The notes beneath the pieces are model-generated. The model was not told the origin of the DNA, did not search any database, and saw only the letters and a list, made by a program, of their open reading frames with translations. Shown in pieces: positions 1 through 8,644 of a DNA stretch of 51,025 bases. The stretch is from a virus, in the IMG/VR virus record IMGVR_UViG_3300042402_007312, positions 1 through 51,025 of that record, one strand, 5' to 3'. The translations under genes and the position numbers were made by a program. Each line of letters opens with the position of its first letter. Position 1 is the stretch's first letter.

Positions 1-1036
1 GATTTGGATTTTCATAAGTTCCAGGGTTACCTCCTCCAACTAGATTAAACTCTTCAATGGCTTGAGAATTACCATCTCTCCAATAATATGTTGTGCTTGG
101 AAGTGTAGGTTGAGCAAGCGTAACAGTTCCTCCACTAAAATATTCAAGAAGAATAAGGTCAGTTGTTTCTAATCCATGCTCAAGATAAGCTGGGCGAACG
201 TAAAGTGAGTCGCCTGCTTCAACTTGATTTAATAGGAGCTGAGTATTTCCGCCGTTTCTACTAAAAAAGAAAGGTGACGTATTTGAATCGGTTAAAAGTC
301 GTCTAACTCCATTTACACTAATACATACAGTTGAATCAACGTGAATTGCCTTTTCGATTGGCGAATTAGCCGCAAGCGAATAGGACCCAGTGTTTGATGT
401 ATATGCAACTTGATTTGCATTACCTTGCTGAGCACTTGGTGTAATTGGGGCAGTTAGACTTGGAATAACTCTAATATGACCTTTCATCACATTAGAAGTT
501 GCAGTATCTACATAAAATAGGTCATCTGGCGCATCAAATGGAACTGTCCATAGGATATAACCTCCACTAGTTTGAGTGTTTGATCCGGTGCCGCTTGTTG
601 GCATGCCAACTGAATATGCGGTGCCATCTGCGCTTCTAATTTGAAGAGTGTGACCTATACTTGCAGAAACTTTAAATTTATAGATGTTTCCTCTAAAAAC
701 ATAAATAGTTGGATTTTGGTTATTACCACTATTAAAATCAGCAGCTTCATTAACTTGCCATGAAGTATTTTGAGGATGTGCAACAAAGTTTAATAGATTA
801 GCGTTAGTTGGTGAAAATTCAATAAGGTCAGCATCTAAAACGCCATCCTTAAACCAATACATTTTATTATCATCATTATCAACAATTCGGACCATCATGG
901 TTGGGAACCTAATGGCTTGAGGAATTGAAGAAAGAGCTTCAGTTGTGGTTGCATAAGGACCAGAGTAACCATCCACTGGAACTGGGTTAACTGGTGTAAT
1001 ACCATAAGGTAATTGAAGTCCTGGTGTAAAACTCAT
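1..1036 (-). CDS. Virion structural protein, fibre/cupredoxin-like domain (3' end cut by window)
   Basis: An open frame of 345 codons starts at an ATG (complement of 1034-1036) and runs off the window edge, so the C-terminus is missing. The protein begins MSFTPGLQLPYGITPVN. Residues about 42-75 (TMMVRIVDNDDNKMYWFKDG) resemble the N-terminal strand-rich segment of phage fibre or neck proteins. Residues about 109-192 (IYVFRGNIYKFKV ... VPFDAPDDLFYV ... MKGHIRVI) look like the beta-sandwich, cupredoxin-like domain found in virion proteins of marine phages, but without visible copper-ligand Cys/His. It lies 2 nt downstream of the preceding fibre-like gene in the late block, so it is probably co-transcribed and part of the virion surface or tail. 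The domain assignment is by eye and the exact role is unknown. Confidence 0.7.
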   Translation of the reverse strand, partial: MSFTPGLQLPYGITPVNPVPVDGYSGPYATTTEALSSIPQAIRFPTMMVRIVDNDDNKMYWFKDGVLDADLIEFSPTNANLLNFVAHPQNTSWQVNEAADFNSGNNQNPTIYVFRGNIYKFKVSASIGHTLQIRSADGTAYSVGMPTSGTGSNTQTSGGYILWTVPFDAPDDLFYVDTATSNVMKGHIRVIPSLTAPITPSAQQGNANQVAYTSNTGSYSLAANSPIEKAIHVDSTVCISVNGVRRLLTDSNTSPFFFSRNGGNTQLLLNQVEAGDSLYVRPAYLEHGLETTDLILLEYFSGGTVTLAQPTLPSTTYYWRDGNSQAIEEFNLVGGGNPGTYENPN

Positions 1037-1038
1037 GG

Positions 1039-3270
1039 TTATGCGATAGTTATTTGATGACGGTGATCTGAGCTATAAGGAATAGCATTGCTCAACGTGT
1101 ATATTTTATATGCAACTGGAGTTCCTCCTCCATCATTTACATTAAATGTTGAAAGAACATAGTTTGCTGTGATATTTGCATTTAGCGCATCTAAGTCTAA
1201 TACTTCTACTAAAGACATTGTTGCTGGAACAGCCACTGTAAAAATTTTATCAGTTGCACCAGTATTTAAGATAAAGGTATTTCCAGCATCAGTAAATCTC
1301 CTATTTGCAAGGGCTCTAACTCCAGCTGAATTAGTTGGTGCTGTCGCACTAGGTCCATAGAATACCACGTATTTGTAAGTTATGTTATATGAAGCAGTTG
1401 CAGTTGTATAAGAATCTGTAACTGAAACTCGATAAGTTGCACTAGTTGCAGAAGAGGTAATTGAAGTATCTGTAAAATTCGTAAAGCTTCCGCCAGCCGC
1501 GGCCAATGTACCCGCTGTCCCAATATTTGTGTATGCTCCACCATTAAATGAAACTGCATATTGGAATCCACTAATCGGAACGTTAACTCGGTTTCTAGAA
1601 GCAGATCCTTGCAAAACTGAACTTGTATTTCCTCGCTCCCTTACTTGATTAGATTCGATATTTAGAGCTAGTGTTGAAGCTGGCGCACTAAATGAGATAC
1701 TTGGTGATTGATATGATTGTGGTGTAATTGTCCAAGTCGCAGTAGCAGTCGCGCTAGCACTATCTGTTACAATATATTGATAATTGAAAGGTTGAGTATT
1801 AAAAGCAGTGTCAGTTAGAGAATGTGTATAGGTTGAAGCATTAACATCTGACATTAACGTTGTCCAAGCTCCTGAGCCATTGCGCCTCCACTGTAAAACT
1901 GCGGTTGCTGCATTTGCTCCAAGAGTATTAATAGTTTTTGAAAAATTTAAAACATTTACAATTGGGAGTTGATTAAACAAAATGCTCGTAGGGGAACTTA
2001 GAGACACGGTAGGAGCAATTGGTTCCTGTGCAATAAGGTTAAACACCTCTTCAGCAGTTTTACCCGCTGCGGGAATGGTTTCACCACTATTGTATCGACC
2101 TACGCTTTTACCAAATGGTAAACTTACAACAATATCTGCATCAAAAGTAGGTGGAGCAATCGGTCTTACAAAAACTGTTACTTTATCACTAGATGGATCA
2201 GCAACTGCAAGAATAGATGAACTTAAGTTAGAAGGACCTTCCTTGAAATCAAGCTGTTCCATTTTAGTTAAGCTTGTTGCAGGATCAGTTGATGCAATAT
2301 CTGTTCCGTTATTACTTACAGTAAATGCTGAAACTGAATTAAGTGCTTCCGCATCAATTGCAATTGAAACTTGCTTGGTGGTTGGATTAAAATTAACATT
2401 AACTCCACCTTCTCCAGCAATTCTGATTGTATCATTTATTGAAGCCGCTTCAAATTGAATTGCTCCGCTTGCGCTTGCAATTTTAGAAAATCCAGGAGTT
2501 TGAACAGGTGAGTTAATTGTGACTTTATTAGTTGCATTATTAAATGAAACTGTTGTATCACCAGTACCTTCAATTCTAAATGTACTTTGAGGGCCTGCTG
2601 CTGTTAATTGAACATTACCTAGAGCATTTGCAATTTGGCTAAATGAATTAGTAGTTGCATTTGCTGAACTAATTATGACTCTCTTATTTACTGAGTCTAA
2701 CGTTACTGTAGTACCGCCTTGTCCTTCAAATCCTAATGTATCAGTTGCATTACTTGCTCCAAATATTACAGTTCCCTGTGCATTGGCAATTCCAGTGAAA
2801 GCTGTTCCAACTGGACCCGATGCAGCTTGGCCGCTTGATAATTTAACCCAGCCATTGTCATCAGTATAACCATAGAAACCCTCTCCAGCTGGAGCGGTAT
2901 CGTTTGCATAGATAACATCTCCGACTATACCCGCAATTGCAAGTTTTCCAGTGTTATCTTGAAGTCTAAGTAATGGAGTTTGAAAAAGATTGGCAAGGGC
3001 AGATTGGGTCGTAAGAACTCCATCTGCATCGACTTGCATTTTAATTGAACCGTTTTGTACAACTTTAAATGATGTATTAACAGTAACTGTCGTTGCCGCA
3101 ATTTGATTAACCGAAATATTATTATTGGTTTCGTCAAATGAAATTGCAGTTAAGAACGCCTGGATGGCTGCCTGTAAGTTATCAAAATTCTGGTTAGACG
3201 TCGATATACTCGAGCTTAAACTTGAATCAGATAAATCCGTAATGTTTGTTAAATTAGAATAGACTCCCAT
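1039..3270 (-). CDS. Tail fibre-like virion protein with three tandem beta repeats
   Basis: This is a 743-aa protein with no catalytic motif. The N-terminus is Ser/Asn-rich. Residues about 158-306 hold three copies of a roughly 45-50 aa unit that begins F-x-x-I-A-x-A-x-G and ends in a V-T-I-N-S-like strand (FTGIANAQG, FSQIANALG, FSKIASASG). This kind of repeat is typical of T4-like phage fibre or whisker shafts. The C-terminal half (about 400-740) is Ser/Thr/Ala-rich and appears to be successive Ig-like beta domains. The gene follows a TAATAAATAA late-promoter-like box and lies in the virion block, 2 nt before the next structural gene. A role as a fibre or decoration protein is inferred; the receptor is unknown. 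Confidence 0.7.
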   Translation of the reverse strand: MGVYSNLTNITDLSDSSLSSSISTSNQNFDNLQAAIQAFLTAISFDETNNNISVNQIAATTVTVNTSFKVVQNGSIKMQVDADGVLTTQSALANLFQTPLLRLQDNTGKLAIAGIVGDVIYANDTAPAGEGFYGYTDDNGWVKLSSGQAASGPVGTAFTGIANAQGTVIFGASNATDTLGFEGQGGTTVTLDSVNKRVIISSANATTNSFSQIANALGNVQLTAAGPQSTFRIEGTGDTTVSFNNATNKVTINSPVQTPGFSKIASASGAIQFEAASINDTIRIAGEGGVNVNFNPTTKQVSIAIDAEALNSVSAFTVSNNGTDIASTDPATSLTKMEQLDFKEGPSNLSSSILAVADPSSDKVTVFVRPIAPPTFDADIVVSLPFGKSVGRYNSGETIPAAGKTAEEVFNLIAQEPIAPTVSLSSPTSILFNQLPIVNVLNFSKTINTLGANAATAVLQWRRNGSGAWTTLMSDVNASTYTHSLTDTAFNTQPFNYQYIVTDSASATATATWTITPQSYQSPSISFSAPASTLALNIESNQVRERGNTSSVLQGSASRNRVNVPISGFQYAVSFNGGAYTNIGTAGTLAAAGGSFTNFTDTSITSSATSATYRVSVTDSYTTATASYNITYKYVVFYGPSATAPTNSAGVRALANRRFTDAGNTFILNTGATDKIFTVAVPATMSLVEVLDLDALNANITANYVLSTFNVNDGGGTPVAYKIYTLSNAIPYSSDHRHQITIA
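2353..2799 (-). repeat. Three tandem fibre-shaft repeats inside the 743-aa protein
   Basis: Residues 158-201, 210-254 and 261-306 share F-(T/S)-x-I-A-(N/S)-A-x-G, a central (F/I)-x-(I/G)-x-G-x-G-x-(T/V)-x-V strand and a closing V-x-I-x strand. The repeats are diverged at the DNA level, so this is a protein-level repeat. Confidence 0.75.
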
Positions 3271-3290
3271 CTATGCCCAGTTTGTTTTTG

Positions 3291-3300
3291 TTATTTATTA
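3291..3300 (-). promoter_or_regulatory. Late-promoter-like box TAATAAATAA
   Basis: On the minus strand this reads TAATAAATAACAAAAAC, 21-30 nt before the ATG of the 743-aa gene. It resembles the T4 late promoter TATAAATA used by gp55, and a gp55 homologue is present at 29535-29954. Identical boxes precede the genes starting at 23289 and 29493. Confidence 0.6.
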
Positions 3301-3317
3301 ACCAGAACTGGCTTTGC

Positions 3318-4628
3318 TTAAAGAGCGATCTCAGTCTTAGAATCTTTGGTTGCGTGATACGCAAGTGGTGAACCAACAACTAGACACTCTGTTAGATTTG
3401 CAGAAACTTGCATATCTGATCGACCTTTAATTGTTGATTGCTGGATTGTATTTATGCCGGATTGGTTAAAATTACAGTTAGAAAGATTTGAGTATCTAAT
3501 GTCATTTTTATCAAAAATTGTACACTCTAATAACCTAGAACTTCTAACTTTACAGTTAAGTAAAGTACATTCAGAAATCTCAGCCTGGATAAATGAATCA
3601 ATAAAAACAATACCCGATAAGTTAAAGCCATTTTTGATACGACCCTCTAAAACTTCAAGTTGAGAGGTTTCTGAATTATAGTTAACCTTTCCTCTAACTA
3701 AACCGCCATATGTTACTAAATCAAATAGTTTTTCTCTAACTAGATTAAATTTAGCGGATAGAATTTCTGGCCTAGAGTCTAGATCCATTGACAATGTTAT
3801 CAGTGGATATTTAGTCTCAAACGTTGAATAAGTTTTTAACCCTGTTAAGTGTTCTTTTTGTTCAGTTAAAATCTGTTTAATTTTCTCACGATCTTTATCT
3901 GAATAAACTGAATTTGATTTTAGGGTTGAAAATAGGGATTCAATAACTAAATTTAAAAGTTCAACTGCTTGAGCTGACTTCTTTTCATAATCCTTACCGC
4001 CAATATACTTAACAGTTACAAAACCTTCACTAATTCTATCAAAATTGATACCGAACTGTTTTGATCTTGGAAAGCTAAATTCCATTTGCGAAGAATAACT
4101 TCCAGACGGAACAGTTGCCTCAGCAATAAATTTATTTTTTGGGTATATTAAATTTATAGAGTGCTTAAATATTTTACTAGATCTAATTTCTTGAGGCCAT
4201 AGTTCAAATGCTTTAGCTTCATTAAAATTAAGTAAAAATTTAAACTTATTTAGTTGAGGAATTCTTGCACCCTCATTCATTTTTGAAAATCCTAAATCAA
4301 TTTTAACTTTACATAATTCATTGGTATAGCCATTTTCTTCAATAAATTTAAATGACTTAAGTAGAGCATTAACGCCTTCGTAATAGTATACTGGGCCAAT
4401 TGTCATGCGCTTCATTTTAAAACCGTTATTGTAGAGATTAGTTAATCTTGCTCCATTTTCTTTTACTGGTTGCCAGGCATCTCTGGTTGCACCAACTTCT
4501 ACTTCTCTATGTAGAGTCAACTGGGCTTTTTCTGCAAGTTGTTGAATTGATTTGTTTGAAAAGAAATCAACCGTAAGCACAAACTGTGCAGATTCAACAT
4601 GTTCTCTATTTTTAATGTCTAAAATCAT
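3318..4628 (-). CDS. Uncharacterised virion-block protein with C-terminal beta-helix-like repeats
   Basis: I do not recognise this 436-aa family. Residues 1-330 are mixed alpha/beta with a conserved-looking core (NGFKMKRMTIGPVYYYEG and a short CKVKIDLGF segment). From about residue 335 to 415 there is a run of short quasi-repeats of five residues (SGIVFIDSFIQAEISECTLL and continuing, with N/D-L/I-x-x-C/S steps). This resembles the pentapeptide-repeat right-handed beta-helix. The gene sits between two structural genes on the same strand, so a minor virion or assembly role is likely by context. No catalytic motif is evident. I considered an amidoligase-like fold for the N-terminal part but could not support it. 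Confidence 0.65.
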   Translation of the reverse strand: MILDIKNREHVESAQFVLTVDFFSNKSIQQLAEKAQLTLHREVEVGATRDAWQPVKENGARLTNLYNNGFKMKRMTIGPVYYYEGVNALLKSFKFIEENGYTNELCKVKIDLGFSKMNEGARIPQLNKFKFLLNFNEAKAFELWPQEIRSSKIFKHSINLIYPKNKFIAEATVPSGSYSSQMEFSFPRSKQFGINFDRISEGFVTVKYIGGKDYEKKSAQAVELLNLVIESLFSTLKSNSVYSDKDREKIKQILTEQKEHLTGLKTYSTFETKYPLITLSMDLDSRPEILSAKFNLVREKLFDLVTYGGLVRGKVNYNSETSQLEVLEGRIKNGFNLSGIVFIDSFIQAEISECTLLNCKVRSSRLLECTIFDKNDIRYSNLSNCNFNQSGINTIQQSTIKGRSDMQVSANLTECLVVGSPLAYHATKDSKTEIAL

Positions 4629-4632
4629 AAAA

Positions 4633-4641
4633 TATTTATTA
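4633..4641 (-). promoter_or_regulatory. TAATAAATA box directly before a start codon
   Basis: The minus strand reads TAATAAATATTTTATG, with the box ending 4 nt before the ATG at 4628 and overlapping the end of the upstream gene. It matches the late-promoter-like box but would leave almost no leader. It may instead act as an A/T-rich translation-initiation region. Confidence 0.35.
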
Positions 4642-6702
4642 TCTGTTTATACCAATATATGGAATATTTAATCTTGGACGGCAGTTATCAATTATTCTTA
4701 GAATTGACTCATCCTTAATGAATAATTGGCTGATTACAAAGTCATGGTCTTCCTCTTGAACCATTGTATTAAAAATTCTAATATTTGCAATATCAATTGG
4801 CGAAGAAACTAATCTAAAGTTTTCACTAATTGAAAAATTAAATGAACTTGCTCCAGTTAAGGTCTTTGCAGAATTGTGAAGTTGAGTAATTGAATTAAAG
4901 TTATTTACGTTAGCAGGATCCTGTGTAAATCCATAAATAGTTAGGGCAGCTTGATTAAATTGACTTGAAATTGGAACAAAGACTGCATACCATTTATCGA
5001 TCTCCAATCTAACTTGATTAAATTGGGTTAACGTTGAATTTATTTCTAGTCGAATTGTTACATTTTTATCAGTTGAGTTATTAATTGTACTAATACTTCC
5101 ATCTAGTTTTAAACCCTTTGAAGTACCATTATCATAGGCATCAATAAAACTAATTGAATCAGTTAAGGCATTAATTTTAACTAGGGCAAAAAACGTCATA
5201 TTGGATTCAGTATCTCCAAGTTTTCCAATTTCATTATAGACAACTCCATAATCTCTAGTTAAGATATGAACATGACCATTTGTATCTTCTTCAAATGCCA
5301 ATTGACTTGGCGTAAAGAAATTTGAATCCGCATATCTATCAATTTTAATATAACGGCCTAGTAGTGGATCATTTGAATTATAGGGTCCTCTAATTTTAAT
5401 TGGCGCGCCGTTACTTAAATCATAAGTAGTTAGTTTATAACCAGCCCATAACGCAAATAACTCAGATTCTTCGTATGCGATTAATGTAAATTTAGTTGCA
5501 GGATCTTCGTATTTAACTGAAGTCTTTGTAAAGTTTGTAGTGGCTGGTGTAACTTTAATTGGTACACTTGGAACACTTTTACTTTCATAATAATACTGAA
5601 TTAGTGGAGAGTAGTTATAAGTTAGAGCCAATTGCTTGATTTTAAGATCTGGATGTAGAGCCTTACGAGTTTCATCAAATCTGGTCGAAATTGTTTTAAA
5701 TTGCTGAGGCATTGTTGCATCTTTAACTTCATCAATCATTTGATCTGCAAATAATTCATCGGTACTTGTAATAATATTATCTAAGAATGTACGGTCCTCC
5801 GCTTTCATCATCATATCAATATTAGGCTGGAATTTAACTAATTGAATTTTCCAATAAACTGGCTCCTGCATAATTCCACGATACAGATACGTACCCTGAA
5901 TTTCATACATACGGTTAGTTAGTGGAAAATAGAGGAAATCTTTTTTGCGAGGATGCGACGTTGCACCAAAGATAGTTTGGAAATATTCGTGATCGATATG
6001 GATCTCGAATGGCATTTCAAAATCAACACCAAATTCTGCGTATGTAGGCTTATTATCTGGAAATTTATTTCCGGGTACAAGGACCTTAGCGCACTTTCGG
6101 CTAACAGTTTTGAATAGAGTCCACTCTTTGAAAACATAGTCTGCAGAGTCTCTATCTGGTTCCGTTTTAAAATAAACAACTTCATGTCCAAATAATTTGT
6201 TAGTATTGAAACTTAACTGTTTAAAAATATTTACAGCCTGGTCTGCCGCATAAGGATTAAACGACATGGTACCAGTTGAAATAAGAGCCGGACAAACCTC
6301 ATCACTACAAGTAATACTTGGTGTAAATAGGCTTGGTACAGAATCTGCTGCAACAATTTTAAACTTTATTTCATTTACAACAATTGGATTTGCGAGTTGG
6401 TCCCTAGTAGTATTATTGTATTCATACTTTAATTCAACAAATAAATCCGAATTGTTAAAAGCGAGTGCTGTAATATCCGCAATATCATACCAAAGTGACC
6501 AGTTTCCACGGTCTACCGAATATCTAAACTTTTTGCTTAAATAGTTTTGGTTATTGCCGTTTAGATCAACATCATCAGTAAAACTAGTAATTGAATAGGC
6601 GCCTGGTAAAGGATCCTTTGTTGAAAATAATCGATAGTTACTGCTGAATGTCAGACTTGACTTGGAAGTCTCTGGAATAAGCTTTAGGGTAATTGTCTGC
6701 AT
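4639..6702 (-). CDS. Virion structural protein with C-terminal LamG/concanavalin-like domain
   Basis: This 687-aa protein starts at the ATG complementing 6700-6702. Residues about 1-120 look like an FN3/Ig-type beta domain. Residues about 165-300 form a denser block (FGHEVVYFKTEPDRDSADY, then KKDFLYFPLTNRMYEIQG and EPVYWKIQLVKFQPN) of the kind conserved in baseplate or neck proteins. Residues about 500-660 resemble a LamG/concanavalin jelly roll ending in the usual IANIRIFNTMVQEEDHDF segment. LamG folds often bind glycans, so it could be part of a baseplate or side fibre. Its promoter-like box is divergent from that of the neighbouring plus-strand gene. No exact T4 counterpart is recognised. 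Confidence 0.65.
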   Translation of the reverse strand: MQTITLKLIPETSKSSLTFSSNYRLFSTKDPLPGAYSITSFTDDVDLNGNNQNYLSKKFRYSVDRGNWSLWYDIADITALAFNNSDLFVELKYEYNNTTRDQLANPIVVNEIKFKIVAADSVPSLFTPSITCSDEVCPALISTGTMSFNPYAADQAVNIFKQLSFNTNKLFGHEVVYFKTEPDRDSADYVFKEWTLFKTVSRKCAKVLVPGNKFPDNKPTYAEFGVDFEMPFEIHIDHEYFQTIFGATSHPRKKDFLYFPLTNRMYEIQGTYLYRGIMQEPVYWKIQLVKFQPNIDMMMKAEDRTFLDNIITSTDELFADQMIDEVKDATMPQQFKTISTRFDETRKALHPDLKIKQLALTYNYSPLIQYYYESKSVPSVPIKVTPATTNFTKTSVKYEDPATKFTLIAYEESELFALWAGYKLTTYDLSNGAPIKIRGPYNSNDPLLGRYIKIDRYADSNFFTPSQLAFEEDTNGHVHILTRDYGVVYNEIGKLGDTESNMTFFALVKINALTDSISFIDAYDNGTSKGLKLDGSISTINNSTDKNVTIRLEINSTLTQFNQVRLEIDKWYAVFVPISSQFNQAALTIYGFTQDPANVNNFNSITQLHNSAKTLTGASSFNFSISENFRLVSSPIDIANIRIFNTMVQEEDHDFVISQLFIKDESILRIIDNCRPRLNIPYIGINR

Positions 6703-6721
6703 TACAGATGGCGCTTTCTTT

Positions 6722-6729
6722 TTATTTAT
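6722..6729 (-). promoter_or_regulatory. Late-promoter-like box ATAAATAA (minus strand)
   Basis: The minus strand reads GATAAATAAAAAGAAAG about 20 nt before the ATG of the 687-aa gene. It lies 24 bp from a similar box facing the other way (6754-6763). Confidence 0.5.
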
Positions 6730-6753
6730 CCAAGTTTGGCCCGGCCGCTAACT

Positions 6754-6763
6754 TAAATAAATA
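6754..6763 (+). promoter_or_regulatory. Late-promoter-like box TAAATAAATA (plus strand)
   Basis: TTAAATAAATATC ends 19 nt before the ATG at 6783. It has the same core as the boxes in the minus-strand late block, suggesting that the lone plus-strand gene is also expressed late. Confidence 0.5.
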
Positions 6764-6782
6764 TCAATAAAGATCCGGCACC

Positions 6783-7583
6783 ATGAAGTCTAACCTGAAT
6801 GTGCCAGTCCTGGATCCACTATGGCTGGCAAACTCTAAATATGTGGATCTCGAATACTATAATTATGTTTTGCTCGACGCTAAACAAAAGTATCTCGCAG
6901 ATCTTAAGTCGGGATCTTTTTCTAGATTCCATGAAATCCTATTTCATTATCTAAATTTAAACACAGTAATTGTCGATAAAGGCGTGTATGATTCTTCATA
7001 TAACTTTAAAAAGGACGATCGCCATGTTATGGAAATTATTGCCTCATTAACCAGAAGCAGAGAAGAATTTGGTGGAGAAATCCTAAGAATGGGGTCTACA
7101 ATTCTTGCAGAAACCCTTACAGAATATTTAGATATTATGCTGGACAAAATGGCATATACTAGACTCTATTTTAACTCAGCTAAACTCCATAAACTGGATT
7201 CAATTTATGTTGCCACTACACAAAATAGGGCTAAATTAAATCATATTTGGAAAGTCGCTAAAGATAAAGAGGTCCCATTTATGATTAGTCACGAACACCA
7301 ACTAGAAATTAATGAGTTTTCTTGTGAAGATGGCGAATTTGATGAACTTCTAAGTCAAGTTAAACCTGAAATTAAGGACTTTTCGGCTAAGAAAAATGTA
7401 ATGGTAATATCTTCGGTTAAGAAAATAAAGGATGATCGACTGTTTGAGCTAGCACTAGCCACGGTTGTTGCCAATAAGCTTCTGAATCACTCCAGTGGCT
7501 TTAATTCTAATATCTTATTGGATATTAAGTCTACATTAGAAAGAGGCCAGGTGATCCCCTATAAGCTTAGGTCCCTAACCTAA
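6783..7583 (+). CDS. Hypothetical protein, lone plus-strand gene in the virion block
   Basis: I do not recognise this 266-aa protein. It begins MKSNLNVPVLDPLWLANSKY and is rich in charged, mostly helical segments. The middle (about 75-130) has a helical stretch (FGGEILRMGSTILAETLTEY), and residues about 190-225 hold an alpha/beta piece (KKNVMVISSVKKIKDDRLFE). There is no signal peptide or membrane segment. It is the only plus-strand gene between 1 and 30.6 kb. It has its own AAATAAATA box, and its TAA stop abuts the stop codon of the convergent fibre gene (7584) with no gap. Tail or head completion, assembly or a late regulatory role are all possible; none is shown. Confidence 0.7.
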   Translation: MKSNLNVPVLDPLWLANSKYVDLEYYNYVLLDAKQKYLADLKSGSFSRFHEILFHYLNLNTVIVDKGVYDSSYNFKKDDRHVMEIIASLTRSREEFGGEILRMGSTILAETLTEYLDIMLDKMAYTRLYFNSAKLHKLDSIYVATTQNRAKLNHIWKVAKDKEVPFMISHEHQLEINEFSCEDGEFDELLSQVKPEIKDFSAKKNVMVISSVKKIKDDRLFELALATVVANKLLNHSSGFNSNILLDIKSTLERGQVIPYKLRSLT

Positions 7584-8630
7584 TTATTCAAAGTTTTGGA
7601 AGTAGTTTCCACCACTAGAAGACGGTCCGCTATAGAAACCAGAACCGCCTCCTGAATAAAACGATCCGCCGCCAGTATAGGTAAAGGTTGAACTTGTAAT
7701 TGGCGCAGTATAGCTAAATACTAAGTCAATTTCAGTAATTGTTTGATTGCTAGTAGCAGGTAAAGTTGGTGCAACATTGGAATCAGCTAGAGTTTGGGTA
7801 AATGGTAGAGTTGTGTCAGCAAACCCCATTTGTGGAGATTTTAATTGCCAATATGAAAATGAATATCCAGACGGAAGCGCTGAAGAAACTGATACGTTAA
7901 CATTTTGACTACTGCTAAATGACCTAATGATTTGATTAGAGTTTCCAGATTGAGGAATACCAGCGTTACCGTTTGCCGTAATTGTAATATATGAAGACAA
8001 TGTACTAGATGGAATTGTTACACCACTGGTTCTAATTAAATTTACTTTAAAAATACCACCATAGAAAGTTGCAGCAACTGCCGATGCACCAACCGCTGGC
8101 GCATAATTTGCAGAAATAATTCTCCAAGTATAAGTTTGTGGCGTTGCTAGAGCCCTAGATGTACGTTGACACTGAACGGTTACTGAGTTAATTGGTAAGT
8201 TTGCAACAGTTGTAATTGATGCACTAGTTAAAGGAAGAGCTGATAAGTTTATTACAGTAGTATCATTTCCACCTGATGTAAATTTAACTGGAATAGTTGA
8301 ACTTTTTTGATTAACTAGGACATATGTTCTATGTAAAACGTCTGCAGTTGGAGCAGGCAAAATCATTTCGGTTATTGCGCTAGTCGATCCAGCATATACA
8401 GTATAGTGTCCATTATTTAATTGAAGAGCACCCGTTTTTTCACTTCCAAAATATGCAACACTTGGTAAGCTTAACGACCCATTTAGCATAAAGTGCGAAG
8501 TTGGATTAGAAAGAACTGCATCCATTGTTGCATCTTCATAATAATTAAATTTTCCAGCCGCTACTCTTCCATCTCTGGTTACGGTGAATTTAATTGCTTT
8601 AAGTATATTTGATAAACTTACTGTTTTCAT
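7584..8630 (-). CDS. Tail fibre-like protein with Gly-rich C-terminus
   Basis: This 348-aa beta-rich protein starts with MKTVSLSNILKAIKFTVTRD. Residues about 200-300 look like an Ig/beta-sandwich domain. The last 35 residues alternate Gly/Ser with Tyr/Phe (GGGSFYSGGGSGFYSG), a flexible or aggregation-prone tip often seen in adhesive fibre ends. A 14-nt gap separates it from the collagen-like fibre gene upstream, whose end carries a GTATAAAATA stretch on this strand. It is probably a fibre tip or attachment protein by context. No chaperone or lyase motif is visible. Confidence 0.65.
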   Translation of the reverse strand: MKTVSLSNILKAIKFTVTRDGRVAAGKFNYYEDATMDAVLSNPTSHFMLNGSLSLPSVAYFGSEKTGALQLNNGHYTVYAGSTSAITEMILPAPTADVLHRTYVLVNQKSSTIPVKFTSGGNDTTVINLSALPLTSASITTVANLPINSVTVQCQRTSRALATPQTYTWRIISANYAPAVGASAVAATFYGGIFKVNLIRTSGVTIPSSTLSSYITITANGNAGIPQSGNSNQIIRSFSSSQNVNVSVSSALPSGYSFSYWQLKSPQMGFADTTLPFTQTLADSNVAPTLPATSNQTITEIDLVFSYTAPITSSTFTYTGGGSFYSGGGSGFYSGPSSSGGNYFQNFE

Positions 8631-8644
8631 TGCTTATGTGTATT

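Noticed and set aside
1982-2458. 158-aa plus-strand open frame, and others such as 8895-9353, 23558-24004 and 12263-12451
   Set aside because: They lie antisense within well-supported virion genes, have low-complexity or implausible protein sequences and no leader or promoter of their own.
3318-4628. Amidoligase or ATP-grasp enzyme in the N-terminal part of the 436-aa protein
   Set aside because: I could not point to the expected catalytic residues.
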